Source: Microbacterium hydrocarbonoxydans
Lineage (GTDB): Bacteria > Actinomycetota > Actinomycetes > Actinomycetales > Microbacteriaceae
Length of the DNA: 64,000 nucleotides
Assembly (NCBI RefSeq): GCF_023715885.1
Contig: NZ_JAMBOY010000006.1
Location: 124,001-188,000 of the forward strand
Reading direction: 5' to 3'
Below the pieces are notes generated by a model. It did no database searches. It saw nothing but the letters and a program-made list of their open reading frames with translations, and was not told where the DNA came from. Positions 24,869 to 34,444 of this stretch are shown piece by piece; the stretch's first letter is position 1; each line of letters starts with the position of its first letter. The position numbers and the translations under genes were made by a program.

Positions 24869-27800
24869 TTAGTGCGCCGGACGGATGACGACCAAAAGGT
24901 CTCCCGCGTCGACCTGCTGCGTGCCGCCGATCGCGAGGCGCTCGACGATGCCCGCGATGGGGGCGGTGATGGCCGCCTCCATCTTCATCGCCTCGATCGA
25001 CGCGACCGGCTCCCCGGCCGCCACCGATGCTCCGACCTCGGTCTTGAGCGTGACGACGCCGGAGAACGGAGCAGCCACCTGACCGGGCACCGAGGTGTCG
25101 GCCTTCTCGACCTCGTGCGCGTCGACCGCCACGGATCGATCCCGCACGAACACCGGGCGCAGCTGACCGTTGAGCGTCGTCATGACCGTGCGGATGCCGC
25201 GCTCGTCGGCGTCTCCGATCGCCTCGAGTCCGACGTACAGCTGCACGCCGCGGTCGATCTCGACCAGGTGCTCCTGCCCCTGGACGAGGCCGTAGAGGTA
25301 GTCGGCCGTGTCCAGCACCGAGAGATCGCCGAACAGCTCGCGCGTCTGCGCGAACTCCCTGGTCGGGGCGGGGAAGAGCAGCGTGTTGAGGCGTTCGCGC
25401 CGCTCCGCGCTCTCCCCGGCGAGAGCCCGCTCGTCGTCCGCCGAGATGTCGGTGACACCGGCGCGGATCGAGCGACCGGCCAGCACCTTCGAGCGGAACG
25501 GCTCCGGCCATCCGCCCGGCAGGTCCCCGAGCTCCCCCGACATGAAGCCGACGACCGAGTCCGGCACGTCGTACTTCTCGGGGTTCGCCTCGAAGTCCGC
25601 CGGGTCGGCCTTCACGGCGGCGAGATGCAGGGCGAGATCACCGACCACCTTCGACGAAGGAGTCACCTTCGGCACCCGGCCGAGGATGCGGTCGGCCGCC
25701 GCGTACATGTCCTCGATGAGCTCGAAATCGTCGGCGAGGCCGAGCGCCTTGGCCTGCTGGCGCAGGTTCGAGAGCTGACCGCCGGGGATCTCGTGGTGGT
25801 ACACGCGCCCCGTAGGTCCCGGAAGGCCGGACTCGAACGGCGCGTACTGGCGCCGCACCGCCTCCCAGTACGGCTCGAGGTCCGAGACCCCCGCGAGATC
25901 GATGCCGCTGTCCCGCTCGGTGTGGGCGAGAGCGGCGACGAGCGACGACAGCGACGGCTGGCTCGTGGTGCCGGAGAGCGGAGCGGATGCCGCGTCGACG
26001 GCATCCACGCCCGCGGCGCTCGCGGCGAGCAGCGTCGCGAGCTGTCCTCCGGGGGTGTCGTGGGTGTGCAGATGCACGGGCTGGTCGAAGCGCTCACGCA
26101 ACGCCGTGACGAGCTTCGCTGCGGCCGCCGGCCGGAGGAGCCCGGCCATGTCCTTGATGGCGATGATGTGCGCGCCGGCGTCGACGATCTGCTCGGCGAG
26201 GCGCAGGTAGTAGTCGAGCGTGTAGAGGTTCTCGGCGGGGTTCAGCAGGTCACCCGTGTAGCACAGCGCGACCTCCGCCACCGCCGTGCCCGTGCTGCGC
26301 ACAGCGTCGATCGCCGGACGCATCTGACCGACGTCGTTCAGGGCGTCGAAGACCCGGAAGATGTCGATGCCGCTCGCGGCTGCCTCCTGCACGAACGCGT
26401 CCGTGACGGCTTCAGGGTACGGCGTGTACCCGACCGTGTTGCGCCCTCGCAGCAGCATCTGGATGGCGATGTTCGGCAGCGCCGCCCGGAGCTTGTCCAG
26501 GCGCTCCCACGGGTCCTCGCCGAGAAAGCGCAGCGCGACGTCGTAGGTCGCCCCTCCCCAGGCCTCGACGGAGAGCAGTCCCGGAGTCAGGCGAGCAAGA
26601 TACGGCGCGGCGGCGACCAGGTCGCGGGTGCGGACCCGGGTGGCGAGCAGCGACTGGTGCGCATCGCGGAACGTCGTGTCGGTGATCGCAAGAGCGCTCT
26701 GCTCGCGCAGGCTGCGCGCGAATCCCTCCGGACCGAGCTCGAGCAGTCGCTCGCGGGATCCGGCGACCGGCTCCACCGAAAGGTCGATCGTCGGGAGCTT
26801 GACGCGCGGATCGATCACGCCGGGATGCGCGCCGTGCGGCTTGTTGACGGTGACGTCGACGAGCCAGTTCAGGATCTTCGTGCCGCGGTCCTTCGACGCC
26901 CGGCCGCGCAGCAGCTCCGGACGCTCGTCGATGAACGACGTGCTGACGTCGCCCGCGACGAACGCGTCGTCGTCGAGCAGGGCCTGCAGGAAGGGGATGT
27001 TCGTCGAGACGCCGCGGATGCGGAACTCGGCGAGGGCGCGACGTGCCCTGGCCACCGCCGCGGGGAAGTCCCGTCCGCGACAGGTCAGCTTCGCGAGCAT
27101 CGAATCGAAGTGCGGGCTGATCTGCGCGCCCTGATGCACCGTGCCGCCGTCGAGACGGATGCCGGCGCCACCAGGCGAGCGGTACGTGGTGATCTTCCCG
27201 GTGTCGGGGCGGAAGCCCTGCGTGGGGTCCTCCGTCGTGATCCGGCACTGCAGCGCCGCGCCGCGCAGGTGCAGGTGCTTCTGCTGCAGGTCGAGGTCGG
27301 CGAGGGTCTGTCCGGCCGCGATGCGCATCTGACTCTGCACGAGGTCGACGTCGGTCACCTCCTCGGTTACCGTGTGCTCGACCTGGATGCGGGGGTTCAT
27401 CTCGATGAAGACGACCTCGCCGGCCCGCTCCCCCGCCGTCTCGAGCAGGAACTCCACCGTGCCGGCGTTCTCGTAGCCGATCGACCGGGCGAAGGCGACC
27501 GCGTAGCCGTGCAGGGCGGCACGCACGTCATCGTCCAGGTTCGGAGCCGGTGCGATCTCGACGACCTTCTGGTGTCTGCGCTGCACCGAGCAGTCGCGCT
27601 CGAACAGATGGACGGTCTCGCCGGTCTTGTCTGCGAGGATCTGCACCTCGATGTGCCGTGGCCGCACCACGGCCTGCTCGAGGAACATCCGCGGGTCGCC
27701 GAACGCGCTCTGCGCCTCGCGCATCGCCTCTGCGAGCGCAGGTGCGAGCTCCGGGAGGGCCTCGACGCGGCGCATGCCGCGGCCACCGCCCCCGGCCACG

Positions 27801-28276
27801 GCCTTCGCGAAGAGGGGGAACCCGATCTCCTCGGCCTGCGCGACGAGCGCGTCGACGTCGTCCGACGCCTCGGTCGACCGCAGCACGGGCACTCCGGCCT
27901 CGACCGCGTGCCGTTTGGCCTCGACCTTGTTGCCGGCCATCTCGAGCACGGACGCCGGTGGGCCGATGAACGCGATGCCGTGCGCCGCGGCCTTCTCGGC
28001 GAGGTCGGGGTTCTCCGACAGGAACCCGTAACCGGGGTAGATCGCGTCGGCACCCGCCTCCTTGGCGACCCGGATGATCTCGTCGACGTCGAGGTACGCC
28101 CGGACCGGATGCCCTCGCTCGCCGATCTCATAGGCCTCGTCGGCCTTCAGTCGATGGACCGAGCCCCGGTCCTCGTGCGGGAAGACGGCCACCGTCCTCG
28201 CTCCGACCTCGACTGCCGCACGGAAGGCACGGATCGCGATCTCGCCGCGGTTCGCCACCAGGATCTTCTGGAACAT
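24869..28276 (-). CDS. pyc: Pyruvate carboxylase
   Basis: Biotin enzyme forming oxaloacetate from pyruvate and bicarbonate (anaplerosis). 1135 aa single-chain form. Order: biotin carboxylase (about 1-450; KILVANRGEIAIRAFRAA, AGGGGRGMRRVE), carboxyltransferase (about 520-800; DTTFRDAHQSLLATRVRT, ALNDVGQMRPAIDAVR, IKDMAGLLRPAAAAKLV), PC/tetramerisation region, and the biotin carrier at the end with EAMKME; the biotinylated Lys is about residue 1098. The ATG at 28276 has AGAGG upstream; a GTG two codons earlier is possible. Its promoter is back-to-back with that of the divergent parA-like gene. Confidence 0.97.
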   Translation of the reverse strand: MFQKILVANRGEIAIRAFRAAVEVGARTVAVFPHEDRGSVHRLKADEAYEIGERGHPVRAYLDVDEIIRVAKEAGADAIYPGYGFLSENPDLAEKAAAHGIAFIGPPASVLEMAGNKVEAKRHAVEAGVPVLRSTEASDDVDALVAQAEEIGFPLFAKAVAGGGGRGMRRVEALPELAPALAEAMREAQSAFGDPRMFLEQAVVRPRHIEVQILADKTGETVHLFERDCSVQRRHQKVVEIAPAPNLDDDVRAALHGYAVAFARSIGYENAGTVEFLLETAGERAGEVVFIEMNPRIQVEHTVTEEVTDVDLVQSQMRIAAGQTLADLDLQQKHLHLRGAALQCRITTEDPTQGFRPDTGKITTYRSPGGAGIRLDGGTVHQGAQISPHFDSMLAKLTCRGRDFPAAVARARRALAEFRIRGVSTNIPFLQALLDDDAFVAGDVSTSFIDERPELLRGRASKDRGTKILNWLVDVTVNKPHGAHPGVIDPRVKLPTIDLSVEPVAGSRERLLELGPEGFARSLREQSALAITDTTFRDAHQSLLATRVRTRDLVAAAPYLARLTPGLLSVEAWGGATYDVALRFLGEDPWERLDKLRAALPNIAIQMLLRGRNTVGYTPYPEAVTDAFVQEAAASGIDIFRVFDALNDVGQMRPAIDAVRSTGTAVAEVALCYTGDLLNPAENLYTLDYYLRLAEQIVDAGAHIIAIKDMAGLLRPAAAAKLVTALRERFDQPVHLHTHDTPGGQLATLLAASAAGVDAVDAASAPLSGTTSQPSLSSLVAALAHTERDSGIDLAGVSDLEPYWEAVRRQYAPFESGLPGPTGRVYHHEIPGGQLSNLRQQAKALGLADDFELIEDMYAAADRILGRVPKVTPSSKVVGDLALHLAAVKADPADFEANPEKYDVPDSVVGFMSGELGDLPGGWPEPFRSKVLAGRSIRAGVTDISADDERALAGESAERRERLNTLLFPAPTREFAQTRELFGDLSVLDTADYLYGLVQGQEHLVEIDRGVQLYVGLEAIGDADERGIRTVMTTLNGQLRPVFVRDRSVAVDAHEVEKADTSVPGQVAAPFSGVVTLKTEVGASVAAGEPVASIEAMKMEAAITAPIAGIVERLAIGGTQQVDAGDLLVVIRPAH

Positions 28277-28342
28277 GCACACCTCTGAGAGCTCGATGCG
28301 CGACGTGATCGGCGCGCATGGGGCGGGGCTGAGTGTGCACCC

Positions 28343-28362
28343 AGCCTAGGGGAAGGTAACGT
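28343..28362. promoter_or_regulatory. Back-to-back -10 elements for pyc and the parA-like gene
   Basis: TAGGCT on the minus strand (28343-28348) reads toward pyc; TAACGT on the plus strand (28357-28362) lies 7 nt before the GTG of the parA-like gene. Only 8 nt separate the two, so the -35 region of each promoter must overlap the other's transcribed side. Confidence 0.55.
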
Positions 28363-28369
28363 GGAGTCC

Positions 28370-29182
28370 GTGCACGTACTCAGCGTCAGCTCTCTCAAAG
28401 GAGGCGTCGGCAAGACGACCGTGACACTCGGACTGGCCTCAGCGGCCTTCGCCCGCGGTGTCCGCACTCTCGTCGTAGACCTCGACCCGCAGTCGGATGT
28501 GTCCACCGGAATGGACATCCAGGTGGCCGGTCGGCTCAACATCGCCGACGTCCTCGCCAACCCCAAGGAGAAGGTGGTCCGTCAGGCGATCACCTCCAGC
28601 GGCTGGGCCAAGGTGCACCCCGGCACCATCGACGTGCTGATCGGCAGCCCGTCGGCCATCAACTTCGACGGCCCCCACCCGAGCGTCCGCGACGTGTGGA
28701 AGCTCGAGGAGGCCCTGGCCGCCGTCGAGGCCGACTACGACCTCGTGCTCATCGACTGCGCGCCGTCGCTGAACGCCCTCACCCGCACGGCGTGGGCGGC
28801 CAGCGACCGCGTCATGGTCGTCACGGAGCCGGGGCTCTTCTCCGTCGCCGCGGCCGACCGGGCCCTGCGCGCGATCGAGGAGATCCGCCGCGGCCTCTCC
28901 CCTCGTCTCCAGCCGCTCGGCATCGTCGTGAACCGGGTGCGGCCGCAGTCCATCGAGCACCAGTTCCGCATCAAGGAGCTCCGCGACATGTTCGGCCCGC
29001 TCGTCCTCTCGCCCCAACTGCCGGAGCGCACATCACTTCAGCAGGCACAGGGCGCGGCAAAGCCGCTGCACATCTGGCCCGGAGACTCCGCTCAGGAACT
29101 CGCCGCCGATTTCGACTCGCTGCTCGACCGCATCATCCGCACCGGCCGCATCCCCGTCTCGGAGTCGGGCGCGCAAGCCTGA
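28370..29182 (+). CDS. Solitary ParA-family ATPase
   Basis: 270 aa from a leaderless GTG. Deviant Walker A LKGGVGKTTV (signature Lys10 and catalytic Lys15), Walker A' DLDPQSDVSTG, and Walker B-type LVLIDCAPSLNAL. The C-terminal part (NRVRPQSIEHQFRIKELRDMFG) resembles actinobacterial ParA-like proteins placed upstream of a MerR regulator. No parB is adjacent and a second, canonical parA is at 57049, so this is probably not the chromosome-origin ParA. Its cargo is unknown. Confidence 0.85.
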   Translation: MHVLSVSSLKGGVGKTTVTLGLASAAFARGVRTLVVDLDPQSDVSTGMDIQVAGRLNIADVLANPKEKVVRQAITSSGWAKVHPGTIDVLIGSPSAINFDGPHPSVRDVWKLEEALAAVEADYDLVLIDCAPSLNALTRTAWAASDRVMVVTEPGLFSVAAADRALRAIEEIRRGLSPRLQPLGIVVNRVRPQSIEHQFRIKELRDMFGPLVLSPQLPERTSLQQAQGAAKPLHIWPGDSAQELAADFDSLLDRIIRTGRIPVSESGAQA

Positions 29183-29214
29183 TCGCCACGACCCCGAGTC
29201 CGGCACAGACGCGA

Positions 29215-29239
29215 AACGCCCGCTCATCGAGCGGGCGTT
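29215..29239. terminator. Terminator between the parA-like gene and merR
   Basis: 10-bp perfect stem AACGCCCGCT with a 5-nt loop, between convergent genes. Confidence 0.8.
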
Positions 29240-29268
29240 CTCCGTCTGTCGCTGCGGTTCAGCGCGAC

Positions 29269-29814
29269 TCAGGCCGAGCGCTTGGCGCGCCGGGCGCTCA
29301 GCTCATCCACGGGGTCCGGCGCGGTCGGGTCGAACTCGACCAGCGTCGACTCCACCTCGCGGAGCACCTTGCCGACGGCGATGCCGAAGACTCCCTGGCC
29401 GCGGCTCACGAGGTCGATCACCTCGTCATTGGAGGTGCACAGGTAGACGGACGCACCGTCGCTCATGAGCGTGGTCCCGGCCAGATCGCGGATGCCCGCT
29501 CGGCGCAGTTCGTCGACGGCCGTGCGGATCTGCTGCAGCGAGATGCCGGTGTCGAGAAGGCTCTTCACGAGCTTGAGCACGAGGATGTCGCGGAACCCGT
29601 ACAGACGCTGCGAGCCGGAGCCGCTCGCGCCCCGCACGGTGGGCTCGACGAGCTCGGTGCGGGCCCAGTAATCGAGCTGACGGTAGGTGATGCCGGCGGC
29701 CCGGGCGGCGACCGCACCACGGTAGCCGACCTCGTCGTCCATCGCCGGCAGACCGTCGGTGAAGAGGAGTTCGGTCACGAACCGCGGGTCGTCTGCACGC
29801 TCGTCCGCATTCAT
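29269..29814 (-). CDS. MerR-family transcriptional regulator (Rv1830-like)
   Basis: 181 aa. N-terminal winged helix with the MerR pattern: GYRGAVAARAAGITYRQLDYWARTELVEPTVR, then GSQRLYGFRDILVLKLVKSLLDTGISLQQIRTAV. The C-terminal effector part (LAGTTLMSDGASVYLCTSNDEVIDLVSRGQGVFGIAVGKV) matches the actinobacterial family near GarA. AGAGAGG precedes the ATG. The gene follows ftsR with a 99-nt gap that has its own -10, so it may be separately regulated. Confidence 0.87.
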   Translation of the reverse strand: MNADERADDPRFVTELLFTDGLPAMDDEVGYRGAVAARAAGITYRQLDYWARTELVEPTVRGASGSGSQRLYGFRDILVLKLVKSLLDTGISLQQIRTAVDELRRAGIRDLAGTTLMSDGASVYLCTSNDEVIDLVSRGQGVFGIAVGKVLREVESTLVEFDPTAPDPVDELSARRAKRSA

Positions 29815-29843
29815 CTGAATTCCTCTCTGGAGCCGTTACCTCC

Positions 29844-29849
29844 ACGGTA
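29844..29849 (-). promoter_or_regulatory. -10 of merR within a small dyad
   Basis: TACCGT on the minus strand, part of TACC-GTGGA-GGTA, an imperfect inverted repeat that could be a MerR-type operator. Weak evidence. Confidence 0.3.
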
Positions 29850-29913
29850 GAGCAGGCCCCCGGCAGCGGCAACGACATCCGCGACACCCCGAAGGTGTGT
29901 CGCAATCAGTTCG

Positions 29914-30597
29914 TTACGAAAGCAGTTTCGCGATCGCTTCCTTCACGAAGTGCGAGCGCACCTCGTCGATCTTGGCGGCGAGACTCGGCGCCATCTCCCC
30001 CGCTTTACCGCGGGAGGCGGCATCGGTCCGCCGCAACAGCGCCGACAGGGCCGACTCGATCAGCGCCACCTCGCGGTCGGCACTCTGTCGCAACGAGCGG
30101 AGGTGGCGCGGTTCGATACCGTGCCGGTCGAGAGCGACCAGACCGCGCAGCAGAGTCACCGTCGATTCGGGATAAGTCTCCTGCGCGGTGACGACGCCGG
30201 TGCTGATCGCGTCGTTGAGCAGCTGCGGCCCTGCTCCTGCGGCAGACAGCAGCTCGTCGCGACGGTACCGCCGCGGGGTCGGGGCGATCGACGGAGGGGC
30301 GGTCAGCGCGGCATCGCCGCCGGCCTCCGCCTCATCGAGCTGCGCACGGATCACGCTGAGCGGGAGGTAGTGGTCGCGCTGAAGCGTGAGGCCGAGCCGG
30401 AGGCGCTCGATGTCGGCCTGCGAGAACTTGCGGTACCCCGATTCGGTGCGAGACGGGGTGACGATGCCCTGGACTTCGAGGAAGCGCAGCTTGCTCGACG
30501 TGAGATCGGGGAACTCCGGCGTGAGCCTCGCGAGCACCTGACCAATGCTCAGAAGGCCCGCGGACGCCGAGCGTTCACGGGCGGGGGACGCCGCCAT
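29914..30597 (-). CDS. ftsR: MerR-family regulator FtsR (Rv1828-like)
   Basis: 227 aa. N-terminal MerR helix-turn-helix LLSIGQVLARLTPEFPDLTSSKLRFLE followed by GIVTPSRTESGYRKFSQADIERL. FtsR of Corynebacterium activates ftsZ; the orthologue Rv1828 lies directly after garA in mycobacteria, as here. The ATG overlaps the garA stop as TGATG. The middle part (about 95-130) is variable and Pro-rich. Function is transferred from family and synteny. Confidence 0.85.
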   Translation of the reverse strand: MAASPARERSASAGLLSIGQVLARLTPEFPDLTSSKLRFLEVQGIVTPSRTESGYRKFSQADIERLRLGLTLQRDHYLPLSVIRAQLDEAEAGGDAALTAPPSIAPTPRRYRRDELLSAAGAGPQLLNDAISTGVVTAQETYPESTVTLLRGLVALDRHGIEPRHLRSLRQSADREVALIESALSALLRRTDAASRGKAGEMAPSLAAKIDEVRSHFVKEAIAKLLS

Positions 30598-31082
30598 CAG
30601 GCGTTCGCCGCTGGGCGATCGACCGGGGAGACGAAGAAGTTCAGCCGGAACTTGCCGACACGCAGCTCCGAGCCGTCGACGAGGACGCTGCGGTCGACCC
30701 GCTCGCCGTTGACGTATGTGCCGTTGAGCGAGCGCTGATCGATGATCTCGAAGGTCGACCCGCTACGGGTGATCTCGGCGTGACGCCGCGACACCGTCAC
30801 GTCGTCGAAGAAGATGTCGGCCTCGGGGTGACGCCCGACCGTGGTGACGTCGGTGTCGAGGAGGTATCGGGCTCCCGCGAGAGCGCCGGAGCGCACCAGG
30901 AGAAGGGCCGACCCCGCGGGGAGGGCTGCGATGGCACTCTGCTCGACGTCGGTCAACTCCACGCCGAACGGCACGAACGAGAGGTCTGAATCGTGCCCGA
31001 ACGTCTGCGTCACGTCGTGCCGCTGCTCGCCGGAACGGTGGATCGCGGCGTCGTGGGCCGGTCGGCTGTCGCTGTCTGTCAC
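30597..31082 (-). CDS. garA: FHA-domain regulator GarA/OdhI
   Basis: Phospho-switch protein that inhibits 2-oxoglutarate dehydrogenase and controls glutamate metabolism in relatives. 161 aa from the GTG at 31082, with AGGAGG 5 nt upstream. FHA domain: GRHP (83-86), SRRH (98-101), NGTYVNG (120-126), with the phosphopeptide-binding Arg, Ser and Asn in place. The N-terminal phosphorylation site, usually ETTS followed by Val-Phe, is replaced by DVTQTFGHD with Thr25 and Thr27. PknL in the window is one candidate kinase among Hanks kinases expected elsewhere. Confidence 0.9.
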   Translation of the reverse strand: MTDSDSRPAHDAAIHRSGEQRHDVTQTFGHDSDLSFVPFGVELTDVEQSAIAALPAGSALLLVRSGALAGARYLLDTDVTTVGRHPEADIFFDDVTVSRRHAEITRSGSTFEIIDQRSLNGTYVNGERVDRSVLVDGSELRVGKFRLNFFVSPVDRPAANA

Positions 31083-31101
31083 TGTGCCCTCCTCGTCGTC
31101 C

Positions 31102-31107
31102 AGACTA
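31102..31107 (-). promoter_or_regulatory. -10 element of garA-ftsR
   Basis: TAGTCT on the minus strand, 19 nt upstream of the garA GTG, giving a short leader with the AGGAGG site. Confidence 0.5.
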
Positions 31108-31170
31108 ACTGATCGGCGGGCGCTCGCGGGAGGGCCGAGCGCCACTCAGCCGTCGTATATCGGACGCTCC

Positions 31171-31176
31171 TAGGCT
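31171..31176 (+). promoter_or_regulatory. -10 element of the copC-like gene (leaderless)
   Basis: TAGGCT, 7 nt, GTG start. Confidence 0.6.
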
Positions 31177-31183
31177 GGGGAGC

Positions 31184-31864
31184 GTGAAAACCGTCGCCCG
31201 CCGCCGTTCCCTCGTCCCCGTCGCCCTGGCCGCCGCGCTGCTGACGGGATTCCTCCTCCTGATCGCCCCGCTGTCGGCATCCGCCCACGACAGCCTGATC
31301 GCGTCCTCCCCGGAGGCCGACAGCGCGGTCGAGACGCTCCCCGCCGCACTGACCCTGACCTTCAGCGCGAAGCTCATCGACGGCGACGGCGCGACGGAAG
31401 TGGTCGTGACCGACGCCTCGGGCGCGTCGGTCACCGACGGAGCAGCGAGCGTGGACGGCGCGATCGTCACCCAGCCGCTGGTCGCCGAGGCGGCAGCGGG
31501 TGGCTACCACGTGATCTGGAAGATCGTCTCGAGCGACGGTCACCCCACCTCCGGCGAGTTCGACTTCACGGTCGCGAACAGCACGGTCACGGCCCCCGCT
31601 CCCGGCCCGAGCGCGACGCCGGAGGAGACGCCCACCGCGGAGGCGACCGCCGCTCCGGCCGCGACGCCGACGCCGCAGCCGTCGGAATCCGCGGAGGACG
31701 GGTCCTCGGCCACCACCTGGATCTGGCTCCTCGCGATCGCCGGCGTGCTCGCCGCCGCCGTCGCGGGCGTCATCGCCGTCGCCCTGAAAGGCCGCGCTCG
31801 CGATGCCGAGACCGCCGTCGCAGACCCCTCCGATCCCGATTCCGACGCCCCGATGGAGCGATAG
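31184..31864 (+). CDS. CopC-domain copper-binding membrane protein
   Basis: 226 aa. Signal peptide ending SASA; the mature protein begins with His (AHDSLIASSPEADSAVETLPAALTLTF), the copper-ligand position of the CopC/YcnJ/YobA family. The CopC beta domain ends with KIVSSDGHPTSGEFDFTV. A Pro/Ala/Thr-rich linker (about 130-170) leads to one C-terminal helix (TTWIWLLAIAGVLAAAVAGVIAVAL) and an acidic tail, so the domain is anchored outside the membrane. No CopD partner is adjacent. The TAG stop is also the first half of the lpdA -10 element. Confidence 0.88.
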   Translation: MKTVARRRSLVPVALAAALLTGFLLLIAPLSASAHDSLIASSPEADSAVETLPAALTLTFSAKLIDGDGATEVVVTDASGASVTDGAASVDGAIVTQPLVAEAAAGGYHVIWKIVSSDGHPTSGEFDFTVANSTVTAPAPGPSATPEETPTAEATAAPAATPTPQPSESAEDGSSATTWIWLLAIAGVLAAAVAGVIAVALKGRARDAETAVADPSDPDSDAPMER

Positions 31865-31867
31865 GCT
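31862..31867 (+). promoter_or_regulatory. -10 element of lpdA overlapping the copC stop codon
   Basis: TAGGCT, 6 nt, ATG. Its first three bases are the copC stop codon. Confidence 0.6.
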
Positions 31868-31873
31868 GGAGCC

Positions 31874-33271
<1,398 letters not shown>

Positions 33272-33282
33272 TCGCGACGTCT

Positions 33283-33319
33283 CGAAGGCCCGGTCCGCTC
33301 ACGCGGCGCCGGGCCTTCG
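33283..33319. terminator. Bidirectional terminator between lpdA and the monooxygenase gene
   Basis: 11-bp stem CGAAGGCCCGG/CCGGGCCTTCG with a 15-nt loop; serves two convergent genes. Confidence 0.82.
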
Positions 33320-33328
33320 TGCGTCCGG

Positions 33329-34444
33329 TCACAGACCGCGCATGGTGATCAGCCCCGCTGTCCATCCTCGGATCGGACGCGTGCCGAGCGCCGACATCAG
33401 GGCCTCGCGGGCGATGAGACGCGTGCCGGTGGCCGGAGCGCCCATCGACATGTAGAAGGCCGACCGGCGCTGGGCGCGCCGAGCCGACCGCCGGGCGTCC
33501 CGCGCGTAACCCTCGAGGTCGGGACGACGCCGGGAAGAGCGACCAACGATGTCGGCCAGGGCGACGGCATCCGACCAACCGAGGTTCATCCCCTGCCCTC
33601 CGATGGGGCTGATCTCGCGGGCCGCATCGCCCAGCAGTGCGATGCGTCCCTGTGCGAACCGCTCGGCGACGTGCTGCGAAGCCAGGAACCGCGCAGGCTG
33701 CGTCCCCGGGTCGATCGACAGCCGGATGCCGGTGCGCTGGGCGATGCGGGCTCGGAAGTCCGCTGCATCGATCGCCGTGGGGCGGTCTTGACGCAGCACC
33801 CATCGGCGGCGCCCTCCGGGCAGCGGGAACGACTCCACCAGTCCCTCCGGTTCGCAGTGCAGCACGGCCACGCGATCGGGTTCGGGGTCGTCGGCATCCA
33901 GCATCGCGTACGGCGCCGCCCCCGGCGTTCGCCGCCAGCCCGCTCCGAGCGCCCGCCGGAGACCGCTGTGCACTCCGTCGGCCACGACGGCCAACGCCGC
34001 CGAGACCTCGCGCGCGCCCTCGGCGCCCTCGACCTGCGCGGTCACCTCCCGACCGTCATCGCGCAGCGACCTCACCGTGCGTCCGGGTCGCAGCGCCTCA
34101 GGGGAAAGCTCTCGCAGTCGCGCGCGCAGCAGGGCGTCCGTGCGCGGCTGGGCGAGGACGTGAACAGGCCTGTCCGCGTCGAAGCGCACGGCCGCGAGCA
34201 GACGGCGTCGACTGCGCACCTCGCCGCCGTCGAGCTCCAGGGCCTCCGACCGCAGGGCTGCGCCGATTCCCGCCGCGTCGAGAGCGTCGAGGCCCGGCGG
34301 ATGGATGCCGATCGCCCTCGTCCTGGTGTCCGTCTCGCCTCGCCGCTCGAAGACCACGGCGTCCATGCCCTGCTGGAGGAGCAGGGTGGTGAAGAGGAGC
34401 CCGACCGGGCCGCCTCCGACGACCATCACCTCATGGGCGGGCAT
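33329..34444 (-). CDS. FAD-dependent class A monooxygenase of the type III PKS cassette
   Basis: 371 aa. FAD loop VVGGGPVGLLFTTLLLQQG (8-26); DG motif in ALAVVADGVHSGLRRALG; second FAD block RIALLGDAAREISPIGGQGMNLG. This is the PHBH/UbiH-like hydroxylase architecture that oxidises phenolic rings using NAD(P)H and O2. It overlaps the methyltransferase gene by 14 nt and follows a type III polyketide synthase, so its likely substrate is the polyketide-derived phenol. That product is inferred by analogy with the Streptomyces Srs pathway. Confidence 0.88.
   Translation of the reverse strand: MPAHEVMVVGGGPVGLLFTTLLLQQGMDAVVFERRGETDTRTRAIGIHPPGLDALDAAGIGAALRSEALELDGGEVRSRRRLLAAVRFDADRPVHVLAQPRTDALLRARLRELSPEALRPGRTVRSLRDDGREVTAQVEGAEGAREVSAALAVVADGVHSGLRRALGAGWRRTPGAAPYAMLDADDPEPDRVAVLHCEPEGLVESFPLPGGRRRWVLRQDRPTAIDAADFRARIAQRTGIRLSIDPGTQPARFLASQHVAERFAQGRIALLGDAAREISPIGGQGMNLGWSDAVALADIVGRSSRRRPDLEGYARDARRSARRAQRRSAFYMSMGAPATGTRLIAREALMSALGTRPIRGWTAGLITMRGL

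Noticed and set aside
24056-28288. 1410-codon plus-strand open frame opposite pyc and the MinD-like gene
   Set aside because: Arg/Asp-rich antisense frame with no domain; the opposite strand carries pyruvate carboxylase with full motifs. Long antisense frames are common at this GC content.
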